Positions 1 to 6,398 are shown, counted from the stretch's first letter. The stretch is 8,655 bases of DNA from Propionibacteriales bacterium (GCA_030453285.1 JAKDKP010000065.1:1-8655); one strand, 5' to 3'. Notes: a model not told the origin generated them from the sequence alone. Made by a program: numbers and translations.

Positions 1-729
1 GACGGCATCGGGCAGCATCGCCTCGGCCGGCACCCGGACCCCGCTCAACGAGAGACCCGCGGTCGCCGATGCGCGCAGGGACAACTTGTCGGTGATCTCG
101 CCGGCGGTGAAGCCGGCGCTGTCGGTCGGCACGATGAAGCCTCGTACGCGACCGCCCTCATCAGTTCCGTCGTCGACGGTGCGGGCCCAGATGATCGCCA
201 CGTCGGCGACGGTGCCGTTGGTGATCCACGTCTTGGAGCCGTCGAGGACCCAATCAGTGCCGTCGCGGCGGGCGCGGGTGAGCATTCCGGCCGGGTTGGA
301 CCCGAACTCGGCCTCGGTGAGCCCGAAGCAGCCGATCGTCTTGCCCGCGGCCATCCCGGGCAGCCACTGCTGCTTCTGATCTTCGGAACCGAAGTGGTGG
401 ATCGCGAACATGGCCAGCGACCCCTGCACCGACATCAGGCTGCGCAGGCCCGAATCGACCGACTCCAAGGCAAAGCAGGCCATCCCGTACTCGACCGCAC
501 CCGCCCCCGCACAGCCGTACCCGTCGAGATGCATGCCCAGCACTCCGAGGCGACCGAGTTCCCCGGCCAGTTCTCGCACCGGGGGAGCACCGGCGGCGAA
601 CCACCCGCTCAGGTGCGGCCGGACATGATCTGCGGCCCAGGCGGTGACGCTGTCGCGGACGGCCCGCTCCTCACCAGACAACAGGGTGTCGATCGCGTAC
701 AGCTCCAGCGCGGGTATCCCCGAGTTCAT
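1..729 (-). CDS. gcdH: Glutaryl-CoA dehydrogenase-type acyl-CoA dehydrogenase, N-terminal part
   Basis: Flavoenzyme that would oxidise (and, if a true GCDH, decarboxylate) a short acyl-CoA in the cytosol, passing electrons to ETF. The frame is open from ATG 729-727 to the window edge, giving 243 residues; the C-terminal catalytic-base region lies outside. Visible family marks: VDSGLRSLMSVQGSL at 91-105, the stretch in which glutaryl-CoA dehydrogenases carry the arginine that binds the substrate carboxylate (R96 here); the FAD-binding CFGLTE at 134-139; WIT at 168-170; and LSLRASAT at 216-223. The start is supported by AGGAG five bases upstream of the ATG. It lies 13 nt after the stop of the cyclo-ligase gene, so the two are probably co-transcribed. 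Family assignment is firm. Specificity for glutaryl-CoA is likely, because the RS-MSVQ segment is characteristic, but is not proven without the missing half. Confidence 0.85.
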   Translation of the reverse strand, partial: MNSGIPALELYAIDTLLSGEERAVRDSVTAWAADHVRPHLSGWFAAGAPPVRELAGELGRLGVLGMHLDGYGCAGAGAVEYGMACFALESVDSGLRSLMSVQGSLAMFAIHHFGSEDQKQQWLPGMAAGKTIGCFGLTEAEFGSNPAGMLTRARRDGTDWVLDGSKTWITNGTVADVAIIWARTVDDGTDEGGRVRGFIVPTDSAGFTAGEITDKLSLRASATAGLSLSGVRVPAEAMLPDAV

Positions 730-742
730 GCCGACTCCTCAC

Positions 743-1456
743 TCATGCCAACTCCTCGGATGCGGTGCCGGAATCGGGCAGCCCGCACACGATGGTCCGG
801 GCCTCGGTGATGATCACGTCGATGCCACGATCGGACGACTCGGTCGGTACGGAACTGATCACCTCGTTGTCGTTGAGCAGACACACCCGGGCGGCGGTGT
901 CGGAGGCAAAACCGAAGGCGCGGTCGTACCAGGCACCGCCGCGACCGAGCCGGCTACCGTCGGTGCTGGCGGCCAGACCAGGGCAGATGATCATGTGGGC
1001 CTCGTTGATCGCCTCGGGCGGCAACACCTCGCCCTCAGGCTGGAGGATCCCGTACGTCCCGGTCTGCAGGGTCTCCGGGCCGGAGTAGGCCGCCCAGTGC
1101 GGTGCGGCCCGTCCGGAATCATCGACCGGCAGGGTGACCTCGTCGGAGCCGACCACGGGCAGCAGGACGGTGACGCCGAGACTGTGCAGCCATGTCACCA
1201 ACTCCAGGGTGCCCGGCTCGTCGTCGGTCGACAGGTAGGCGCTGACGGTCAGCCCGGGGCGGGCGAGCTCACCAACGAAGGTCTGGGCGCGCTCGGTCCG
1301 CGAGGTGTCGGCGGCCTCCCGTGACGCCGACGAGGACAAGCTGCGACTCTCCGCAACGGCCTCACGCAGGATCTGTTTGGCGCGCAGGATCGCCCTGACA
1401 CGGTGTGCAGTGGGGGTGCCATCGCCCTGCGTGGCAACGGGATCGGTTCCGGGCAT
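743..1456 (-). CDS. 5-formyltetrahydrofolate cyclo-ligase
   Basis: ATP-dependent enzyme (5,10-methenyltetrahydrofolate synthetase) returning 5-formyl-THF to the active one-carbon pool. The 237-residue product has the expected pattern: an N-terminal basic helix (RAILRAKQILRE, about 21-32), an acyl-folate pocket segment ending in DDEPGTLEL (78-86), LPVV at 99-102, and the ATP/phosphate loop GSRLGRGGAWYDR at 167-179 (family form RLGxGxGYYDR; the usual third Gly is Ala here), then DVIITEA near 213-219. It is some 35-40 residues longer than typical members, mostly at the N-terminus. I chose ATG 1456 because a TANNNT box ends 6 nt upstream and no Shine-Dalgarno is properly spaced, suggesting a leaderless mRNA; longer starts would run into the divergent moeA gene. 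The same family (Rv0992c) sits beside moeA1 in M. tuberculosis, which supports the call. Confidence 0.9.
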   Translation of the reverse strand: MPGTDPVATQGDGTPTAHRVRAILRAKQILREAVAESRSLSSSASREAADTSRTERAQTFVGELARPGLTVSAYLSTDDEPGTLELVTWLHSLGVTVLLPVVGSDEVTLPVDDSGRAAPHWAAYSGPETLQTGTYGILQPEGEVLPPEAINEAHMIICPGLAASTDGSRLGRGGAWYDRAFGFASDTAARVCLLNDNEVISSVPTESSDRGIDVIITEARTIVCGLPDSGTASEELA

Positions 1457-1473
1457 GCCTTTAGGGTAGGCAC
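1457..1473. promoter_or_regulatory. Overlapping divergent leaderless promoters
   Basis: The whole gap between the two divergent ATGs is 17 bp. The plus strand has TAGGGT at 1462-1467 followed by 6 nt and the moeA ATG. The minus strand has TACCCT at 1468-1463 followed by 6 nt and the cyclo-ligase ATG. Both fit the actinobacterial TANNNT -10 consensus and would place transcription starts at or next to the first base of each start codon. Neither gene has a correctly spaced Shine-Dalgarno. Any -35 contacts would lie inside the coding sequence of the opposite gene; no clear -35 hexamer is seen. Promoter function is inferred. Confidence 0.6.
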
Positions 1474-2799
1474 ATGGCCCTGTTTTCACGACGCAAGAAG
1501 ACGATCGAGGAGCCGATCGTCGACGAAACCCCTTCGCCGACCCTCCCCGAACCACCGGCCGACGGACCCGACGGGCTGCGCGCGATGGAGGACCACCGCG
1601 ACTACCTGCTCTCTCTGGTCGAGGAGCTGCCGCCGTTCGGCCAGCAGATCCTTGACGCACTCGACCTGAGTCTGTGCGACGACGTGGTGAGCGCGGTCGA
1701 CCTGCCCGGCTTCGACAACTCCGCGATGGACGGGTACGCCGTCCAGGCCGCCGACCTTGCCGGGGCCGACGACGAGGATCCGGTCGTGCTGGCCGTGGTC
1801 GGGGAGGTCGCCGCCGGTCAGTCCGCGGTGCACCCGCTGTCGCCGGGGACGGCGATGAAGATCATGACCGGCGCACCCGTACCGCCTGGTGCCGACGCGG
1901 TGATCCCGTACGAGGACACCGATCGGGGCACCGACGACGTACTGATCTATGCCGAGGCGGACGAAGGGCAGCACATTCGTCGGCAGGGTGAGGACCTCCA
2001 GGCCGGCACCAAAATCTTCTCCGACGGTGATCAACTGCAGGCCCGTTCGATCGGGCTGCTCGCTGCGATCGGTCTCGACAAGGTGATGGTGCGTCCGCGA
2101 CCACGGGTCGTGGTGATCGCCACCGGCTCCGAACTCGTCGAACCCGGCACCGGGCTGAGTCGCCCCGACCAGATCTATGACTCCAACTCGTACATGCTGG
2201 CCGCGGCGGCCAAGGAGACCGGTGCGCAGGTGTTCCGCGTCGGGCTGGTCTCCGACGATCCCGAGGTCGTCAAGCAGGTGATCAACGATCAGCTGATCCG
2301 CGCCGACCTGATCATCACCTCTGGTGGCGTCAGCGAGGGCGACCATGACGTGGTCAAGGCCGTTCTGCCTGATCTGGGTTTGACCGACTTCTGCAAGGTC
2401 GCGATGCAGCCGGGCAAACCGCAGGGGTTCGGGCTGATCGGCGAAGACCGGACGCCGATGATCATGCTGCCGGGCAACCCGGTCTCGTCCTTCGTCTCCT
2501 TCGAAGCGTTCGTCCGTCCCGTGATCCGCAAGCTGATGGGCAATCCGCCGTACGTACGAACCGCCCAGGCGGCGACCACCGTCGCTGACATCGAGTCGGT
2601 GGCGGGCAAGCGTCAATTCGCGCGCGGTTGGGTGACCACCGACGACGAAGGCCAGCGCACCGTCGAACTGGTCGGCGGACACGGTTCGCACCTGATCGGC
2701 GACCTTGCCCGCTCCAACGCATTGGTGATCCTCGACGAGGAGACCGACCAGGTGTCCGCCGGGTCACTGGTGCCGGTCTGGTTGCTGACCGAGGACTGA
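1474..2799 (+). CDS. moeA: MoeA/gephyrin-like molybdopterin molybdenumtransferase (Glp type)
   Basis: MoeA-family protein, 441 residues. MoeA inserts molybdate into adenylylated molybdopterin; an actinobacterial paralogue (Glp) binds FtsZ and the membrane receptor GlpR in cell division. Visible marks: SAMDGYAV (83-90), KIMTGAPVPPGADAV (129-143), RQGEDLQAG (170-178), TGSE (217-220), TSGGVSEGDHD (282-292), AMQPGKP (310-316), LPGNPVS (332-338), and a C-terminal domain IV from about 355. By-eye alignment with E. coli MoeA keeps D59, E188, D259 and K279 equivalents (D86, E220, D292, K315), but Q312 replaces K275. A basic then acidic/Pro-rich N-terminal extension of about 36 residues (MALFSRRKK onward) precedes the fold. 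The start is the leaderless ATG at 1474. It is the first gene of an operon with moaC and mog-type genes, and a GlpR-like gene follows, so it may serve cofactor synthesis, division or both. Confidence 0.9.
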   Translation: MALFSRRKKTIEEPIVDETPSPTLPEPPADGPDGLRAMEDHRDYLLSLVEELPPFGQQILDALDLSLCDDVVSAVDLPGFDNSAMDGYAVQAADLAGADDEDPVVLAVVGEVAAGQSAVHPLSPGTAMKIMTGAPVPPGADAVIPYEDTDRGTDDVLIYAEADEGQHIRRQGEDLQAGTKIFSDGDQLQARSIGLLAAIGLDKVMVRPRPRVVVIATGSELVEPGTGLSRPDQIYDSNSYMLAAAAKETGAQVFRVGLVSDDPEVVKQVINDQLIRADLIITSGGVSEGDHDVVKAVLPDLGLTDFCKVAMQPGKPQGFGLIGEDRTPMIMLPGNPVSSFVSFEAFVRPVIRKLMGNPPYVRTAQAATTVADIESVAGKRQFARGWVTTDDEGQRTVELVGGHGSHLIGDLARSNALVILDEETDQVSAGSLVPVWLLTED

Positions 2800-2806
2800 T
2801 TTCGAC

Positions 2807-3283
2807 GTGACCGAGCCACGGTTCACCCACCTCAATGATGCCGGTGAGGCACGGATGGTCGACGTTTCTGACAAGGACGTCACCGTACGACGAGCCACGG
2901 CCGAAGCGACGGTGCTGTTGTCGGCGGAGTGTGTGGCGGCGTTGCGTGGCGGATCGGTGCCCAAGGGTGACGCCCTGGCCGTGGCACGAATCGCCGGGAT
3001 CACTGGAGCCAAACGGACACCAGATCTGATCCCGTTGTGCCACCCGCTGCCGATCACCGGTGTCGAGGTCGACCTGAAGGTCACCGAGGCCGGTGTGCAC
3101 ATCGCCGCCACCGTCCGTACGACGGGGCGGACCGGGGTCGAAATGGAGGCTCTCACCGCGGTCACGGTCGCCGGCCTGACCATGATCGACATGATCAAGG
3201 CGATCGACAAGACCGCCACCATCACCGACGTCCGGGTGCTGGCCAAGTCGGGCGGGCGCAGCGGCGACTGGAGTCGATCATGA
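2807..3283 (+). CDS. moaC: Cyclic pyranopterin monophosphate synthase MoaC
   Basis: Second half of the first step of molybdenum cofactor synthesis: converts the 3',8-cyclo-GTP made by MoaA into cyclic pyranopterin monophosphate, in the cytosol as a hexamer. The 158-residue length matches the family. Motifs: MVDVSDK (17-23), LIPLCHPLPITGVEV (75-88) with the conserved CHP, TGVEMEALTAVTVAGLT (109-125), MIDMIKAIDK (126-135) with D128 and K131 matching the E. coli catalytic pair, and KSGGRSGDW (147-155). The start is GTG, 7 nt after the moeA stop; the upstream spacer has no strong ribosome site, suggesting translational coupling. Its last codons overlap the next start (ATGA). moaA is not in the window. 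Confidence 0.95.
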   Translation: MTEPRFTHLNDAGEARMVDVSDKDVTVRRATAEATVLLSAECVAALRGGSVPKGDALAVARIAGITGAKRTPDLIPLCHPLPITGVEVDLKVTEAGVHIAATVRTTGRTGVEMEALTAVTVAGLTMIDMIKAIDKTATITDVRVLAKSGGRSGDWSRS

Positions 3284-3762
3284 GCTCTGCCGCGGCACGT
3301 GGGGTGGTGGTGACGGTGTCCACCCGGGCCGCGGTGGGGGAGTACGAGGACCGTTCGGGGCCGATCATCGTTGCCGGGTTGCGTGACCTGGGACTGCGGG
3401 TTGCCGATCCGGTGGTGGTGGCCGACGGAGAGCCAGTTCGTACGGCGTTGGCTGCGGCCATCGCCGATGCCGACGTGGTGATCACCACTGGCGGGACCGG
3501 GATCAATCCGACCGACCGCACCCCCGAGCTGACGGCGGAGTTGCTGGACGTCGAGTTGCCGCAGTTGGCCAACCAGATTGCCGCGTACGGGGTCGCGCAC
3601 GGCGTGCCGACCGCGGTGCTGAGCCGCGGCGTGTGTGGCGTCGCCGGACGCACGTTGGTGATCAATCTGCCCGGGTCGACCGGTGGCGTCCGCGACGGCA
3701 TGGCAGTGCTGGCGCCGGTGCTGCCGCACGCGCTTGCCCAACTCGCCGGCGGTGACCACTGA
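3280..3762 (+). CDS. MogA/MoaB-family molybdopterin adenylyltransferase
   Basis: Member of the MogA/MoaB/CinA-N fold that adenylylates molybdopterin before MoeA acts. The product is 160 residues. Key segments: VVVTVSTRA at 9-17, EDRSGP at 23-28, the nucleotide/pterin loop TTGGTGINPTDRTPE at 69-83 (family form TTGGTGxxxxDxTPE), and INLPGSTGGVRDG at 128-140. The ATG at 3280 forms an ATGA overlap with the moaC stop; a longer open frame upstream is only a shadow of moaC. The stop and the next start share one base (TGATG). MogA, MoaB and MoaB2 cannot be separated by eye, so no symbol is given. Placement directly after MoeA and MoaC agrees with a working Moco pathway. Confidence 0.9.
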   Translation: MSSAAARGVVVTVSTRAAVGEYEDRSGPIIVAGLRDLGLRVADPVVVADGEPVRTALAAAIADADVVITTGGTGINPTDRTPELTAELLDVELPQLANQIAAYGVAHGVPTAVLSRGVCGVAGRTLVINLPGSTGGVRDGMAVLAPVLPHALAQLAGGDH

Positions 3763-4391
3763 TGGGACGCCAGTGGGGCGCGGCCGATTTCACCTGGCCG
3801 GTGCCCCTGAATCATCGAGGCCTGACCCTGCGGGCGTTGGGGCGCCGCGACCGCAAGGCCTGGACCGAGGTGCGCGAGGCGAACCGGGCCTGGTTGGGAC
3901 CGTGGGAGGCCACCCTTCCGCCGGGTTCCCCGCTTGGACCCGGAACGTTCGGTGGCCTGATCCGCGTACTGGACCATCAGGCCCGCGAAGGCCGGATGCT
4001 GCCGTGGGCCGTCTGCTGGGATGACGGCGACGGCTCTCGTCTGGGAGGCCAGTTGACCGTGAGCAGCATCGTCGCCGGCTCGATGTCCTCGGCCCAGATC
4101 GGCTATTGGATCGATGAACGCCTGGCCGGGCGCGGCATCATCCCGCTGGCTGTGGCCCTGGCGACCGATCACTGCTTCACCACGCTCGGCCTGCACCGGA
4201 TGGAGATCGCCATCCGCCCGGAGAACACCAAGAGCCTGCGCGTAGTCGAGAAGCTCGGCTTCCGCCCCGAGGGCCTGCGCCCCGCGTACCTGCACATCGA
4301 CGGCGACTGGCGCGACCATCTGATCTTTGCCCTGAACTCCGACGAGGTCCCCGATGGCCTCGTCGCCCGCTGGGAGTCCACAGGCTCCTGA
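3762..4391 (+). CDS. rimJ: GNAT N-acetyltransferase, RimJ/RimL type
   Basis: Acetyl-CoA-dependent acetyltransferase of 209 residues, of the family that modifies ribosomal protein or other N-termini; the actual substrate is unknown. Motif A is GYWIDERLAGRGIIPLA (114-130), with RGII forming the pyrophosphate loop. Motif B is typical of RimJ-like proteins: RPENTKSLRVVEKLGF at 152-167, followed by EGLRPAYLHIDGDWRDH. The ATG shares its first base with the previous stop (TGATG), so translation is coupled to the MogA/MoaB gene. The homologous Rv0995 sits between moeA1 and the Rv0996 membrane protein in M. tuberculosis, the same order as here. An alternative name is simply GNAT family acetyltransferase. 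Confidence 0.88.
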   Translation: MGRQWGAADFTWPVPLNHRGLTLRALGRRDRKAWTEVREANRAWLGPWEATLPPGSPLGPGTFGGLIRVLDHQAREGRMLPWAVCWDDGDGSRLGGQLTVSSIVAGSMSSAQIGYWIDERLAGRGIIPLAVALATDHCFTTLGLHRMEIAIRPENTKSLRVVEKLGFRPEGLRPAYLHIDGDWRDHLIFALNSDEVPDGLVARWESTGS

Positions 4392-4406
4392 GCATCTCCC
4401 CTTCGC

Positions 4407-4432
4407 TGGTTGGGTAGCTTCGCGAGGAGCGG
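4407..4432. repeat. Partial copy of actinobacterial palindromic repeat
   Basis: Begins TGGTTGGGTAGCTTCGCGAG and matches the first 21 bases of the fuller copy at 4450 with two substitutions, then diverges. It lies 15 nt after the rimJ stop. It lacks the right arm of the palindrome, so it is a truncated or decayed copy. Confidence 0.6.
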
Positions 4433-4449
4433 CGTCCCTCTGTCTACCT

Positions 4450-4494
4450 TGGTTGAGCAGCTTCGCGAGGAACGAGCGAAGTGTGTCGAAACCA
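4450..4494. repeat. Intergenic imperfect palindromic repeat (REP-like)
   Basis: Starts TGGTTGAGCAG and ends GTGTCGAAACCA. Outer arms TGGTT (4450-4454) and AACCA (4490-4494) pair, as do inner arms CTTCGC (4461-4466) and GCGAAG (4476-4481). From memory, elements of the form GGTTTCGACACxCTTCGCT...CTGCTCAACC are scattered between genes in many high-GC actinobacteria. In the rimJ-glpR gap it could act as a transcription end or be a passive mobile repeat. The rest of the 200-bp gap holds the promoter of the next gene and nothing else I recognise. Confidence 0.7.
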
Positions 4495-4578
4495 TCGACA
4501 CCCCGCCCACGCACCTGATCATGAAGAACATTCCCAAACACACCGAGCAAGATCATCAGTCACACCGGCCACAGCCCG

Positions 4579-4584
4579 TACGGT
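4579..4584 (+). promoter_or_regulatory. -10 box for leaderless GlpR-like gene
   Basis: TACGGT fits TANNNT and ends 7 nt before the ATG at 4592. No Shine-Dalgarno is seen before that ATG, so transcription probably starts at or one base before the start codon. No convincing -35 is present. This suggests the membrane-protein gene has its own promoter in addition to any read-through from the operon. Confidence 0.45.
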
Positions 4585-4591
4585 GGCCCAC

Positions 4592-5368
4592 ATGTGGACG
4601 GGGATCATTTTTGCAGCCATCGCGGTGGCGTGGCTCGCCTACCTCGTGCCGGCCTACCTGCGCAATCGCGACAACGAGTCCGGCGCGACGGGTGAGGTCG
4701 ACCGCTTTGCCGACTCGATGCGCGTCATCGCCCGGGGGACCGCTCCCCTTGTTGATCATGACGGTGCCACGTTGCCCGAGATCGAGGTCTCCACACCACT
4801 GACTCGTCGCGCCGCCGTACGCGACATCAAGCGTTTGGAAGCTCTGGCAGCCAGCCGGCGACGTCGGGTGCTGATCGGTCTGATGATCGTGCTGTCGATT
4901 GTTGTCGGCCTGTGCGCGGCCTCGATCACACCGTGGTGGCTCGTGGCGGTCCCCGGGGCGCTGCTCGCCGGATTCGTCGTGGCGGCCCGGTTCAGTGTGA
5001 AGGCCATGCGGAAAAGCCTGGCGGCCCGGTTCGACTCGATCATGAACGCCTCCGACGAGGCGACGGTCTATCTCTCCCGGCAGGCCGTCCAGGAGGCCGA
5101 CGAGGCATCGGTCCGCATCGATCTGACGGCGCCGGTCGCTCGTCACACCGGTGGTCTGTGGGACCCACTTCCGATCACGATGCCGACCTACGTCTCCAAG
5201 CCGCTGGCTCCCCGAACCGTACGGACCATCGACCTGTCCAGCCCCGAAGTCACCAGTTCCGGTCGTCGCACCAGCCCTGATCTGCCCGTCACCGCCGACG
5301 GCCCGGTCGGAGCCAGTACCAGTCGCGACTCCTCGTACGAGGAACGTCCCCGCGCTGTCGGGGAGTAG
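4592..5368 (+). CDS. GlpR/SepX-like actinobacterial division membrane protein
   Basis: Membrane protein of 258 residues resembling Rv0996, corynebacterial GlpR and Streptomyces SepX, proteins tied to FtsZ-ring function and polar growth; GlpR is the membrane receptor of the gephyrin-like Glp. One N-terminal TM helix (about 4-20, MWTGIIFAAIAVAWLAYLVP) is followed by a cytosolic segment (21-90), a basic stretch ASRRRR (88-92), two close TM helices (93-110 and 114-133) and a C-terminal tail rich in Ser/Pro/Arg. The tail holds LWDPLPITMPTYVSKPLAPR (189-208), a W-P-P-TYV-KP pattern I associate with this family. The ATG at 4592 is chosen because the hydrophobic helix begins there and a -10 box lies 7 nt upstream; an open frame from 4481 would add an implausible His/Arg-rich leader. 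Family call rests on TM layout, motif and synteny; function is inferred. Confidence 0.72.
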   Translation: MWTGIIFAAIAVAWLAYLVPAYLRNRDNESGATGEVDRFADSMRVIARGTAPLVDHDGATLPEIEVSTPLTRRAAVRDIKRLEALAASRRRRVLIGLMIVLSIVVGLCAASITPWWLVAVPGALLAGFVVAARFSVKAMRKSLAARFDSIMNASDEATVYLSRQAVQEADEASVRIDLTAPVARHTGGLWDPLPITMPTYVSKPLAPRTVRTIDLSSPEVTSSGRRTSPDLPVTADGPVGASTSRDSSYEERPRAVGE

Positions 5369-5385
5369 CGGTCCCGCGGGACCGC
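5368..5385 (+). terminator. GC hairpin at the end of the GlpR-like gene
   Basis: A perfect 18-nt inverted repeat, GCGGTCCC-GC-GGGACCGC, begins at the last base of the stop codon. It has no U-tract behind it. Tailless GC hairpins at operon ends are often assumed to terminate transcription in actinobacteria, but activity is not shown by the sequence. Confidence 0.45.
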
Positions 5386-5459
5386 CCGCTGTGCCGGTCG
5401 CGCGACAACCCCAATCAGCCCCCTGACTTCGTGACCCGATATCCACGGCTGCGTAAGAA

Positions 5460-5514
5460 GGGCTTCTCAGTGACACCCGCGGCTGTCAGCGCCACCGCTG
5501 TCGCTGAGAAGCCC
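5460..5514. terminator. Long-stem hairpin, possible bidirectional terminator or structured RNA
   Basis: The arm GGGCTTCTCAGTGACA (5460-5475) pairs with TGTCGCTGAGAAGCCC (5499-5514) over 16 bp with a single G-T wobble. The 23-nt loop (5476-5498) is GC-rich. A second small hairpin (CCCGT 5514-5518 with ACGGG 5526-5530) abuts it. No T-run follows on either strand. From 5531 to about 5667 I see no gene, no further repeat and no clear signal; the 62-codon plus-strand frame there has no ribosome site and unlikely composition. Confidence 0.5.
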
Positions 5515-5667
5515 CCGTTGACGACACGGGACGAGCGACAAGGTGCTGGAGTGGTGCCCTCGGCGTGCTGGCGTCAGCGGGTGGGAGGGCGGTGACTTGC
5601 TGATCAGGTGCAGTCGTGGCCGGTCCGAAGTGCTGAGCCAGAGTGGTGAGGGGGACGGTCTTCGCGG

Positions 5668-5697
5668 TTGGGGTGGTCCGCTGGCAGGTGCTATCGT
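5668..5697 (+). promoter_or_regulatory. Promoter of tRNA-Ala
   Basis: TTGGGG (5668-5673) and TATCGT (5692-5697) are separated by 18 bp. A start about 7 nt after the -10 box would leave a leader of only about 6 nt before the mature tRNA 5' end at 5710, usual for a single tRNA gene. Confidence 0.5.
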
Positions 5698-5709
5698 TGG
5701 CCCTCGCAA

Positions 5710-5785
5710 GGGGCTATGGCGCAGTTGGTAGCGCGTCTCGTTCGCATCGAGAAGGTCAGGAGTTCGAATCTCCTTAGCTCCACCA
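5710..5785 (+). tRNA. tRNA-Ala (anticodon CGC)
   Basis: Complete cloverleaf of 76 nt including encoded CCA. The acceptor stem GGGGCTA pairs with TAGCTCC (one G-T), discriminator A. The D arm has GCGC...GCGC with AGTTGGTA. The anticodon stem TCTCG/CGAGA encloses the loop TTCGCAT, giving anticodon CGC, which reads GCG (Ala). The T arm is AGGAG-TTCGAAT-CTCCT. The lower-GC accessory block starts just after its 3' end; I found no second copy of the tRNA 3' end in the window that would mark an attachment site. Confidence 0.97.
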
Positions 5786-5915
5786 CCGTAGACCTGCCTG
5801 AATCAGCGATCCGGCATCACTGGATCCCCGTGCCCGGGCACCCAAGGATCGAAGTTGACACACGCGTCCGGCGAAATCTGTCATCCCCAGATGTTCCGTG
5901 GCATTGCTCCAAACA

Positions 5916-6398
5916 TTACTCACTGATCACCGCGGTAACGGCCTCACCGATCGCAAAGTCGATGGCACGCTTGGCTGCCTCGCGTGCAACAAACACACCG
6001 GCCGATGCAGCTCCGCCGCTAAATATCGCAGCTGCGATCGCCGTTGCAAGAATAGTCAGTTGGCCGATGATCACCCATTTGAGAGCTACGACAATATCCG
6101 CGAGAAGTCGATACGCCCCAGCAAACTGCATACACCCTTTCGCTGCTTTGGTCATGCTTGCGCGAGTGCCATCGGGTGCATTCGTAAAGCTTACAAACGC
6201 CTTCAATCCGGGTCCTTCATTGCGATCCATGACCGACGTCACCGAGTCACTCAGCATCAGCCCATTTTCCCCAAGGCCCGCAGCCAATGACTGCCAGTCA
6301 TCGGCCCAAGTACGCAGTACGTCCTCATCCGTGGCTGGCCACTCATAGCCTACGACCGAAAGTGCGATCCTCAGTCCATCGGGTAGTTGCATTCCCAT
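5916..6398 (-). CDS. WXG100/CpnT-type toxin N-terminal domain protein, lacking toxin tail
   Basis: A 160-residue protein matching the N-terminal export domain of actinobacterial T7SS polymorphic toxins related to CpnT. Seen: LPDGLRIALSVVGYEWPATD (5-24) followed by EDVLRTWADDWQSLAAGL (25-42), a W-P-DED-W pattern typical of this WXG100-like domain; a helical middle; and a long hydrophobic helix (about 103-128, containing WVIIGQLTILATAIAAAIF) leading to an Ala-rich helix. Full toxins continue for hundreds of residues into a linker and effector domain; here TAA follows ISE at 158-160, and none of the minus-strand frames between this stop and the tRNA gene encodes a recognisable toxin. Start: AAAGGG six nt upstream of ATG 6398. 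It is the last gene of the minus-strand set, 20 nt after the EspC-like gene. Best read as a truncated toxin head; a stand-alone structural partner is possible. Confidence 0.75.
   Translation of the reverse strand: MGMQLPDGLRIALSVVGYEWPATDEDVLRTWADDWQSLAAGLGENGLMLSDSVTSVMDRNEGPGLKAFVSFTNAPDGTRASMTKAAKGCMQFAGAYRLLADIVVALKWVIIGQLTILATAIAAAIFSGGAASAGVFVAREAAKRAIDFAIGEAVTAVISE

Noticed and set aside
1486..2691. Long minus-strand open frame opposite moeA
   Set aside because: Lies wholly within the strongly supported MoeA-type gene; the translation is His/Arg/Asp-rich with no motif, as expected for the antisense of GC-rich coding DNA.
3222..4556. Minus-strand open frame of 444 codons across mog, rimJ and the following gap
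   Set aside because: Antisense to three coupled genes; no recognisable domain, no ribosome site, composition of a shadow frame.
5543..5731. Plus-strand 62-codon frame before and into the tRNA gene
   Set aside because: Overlaps the tRNA promoter and tRNA, no Shine-Dalgarno, no motif.
5830..5841. 12-bp perfect palindrome GTGCCCGGGCAC between the tRNA and the toxin head
   Set aside because: No loop, no T-run and no clear partner signal; could be a terminator or site but cannot be supported.
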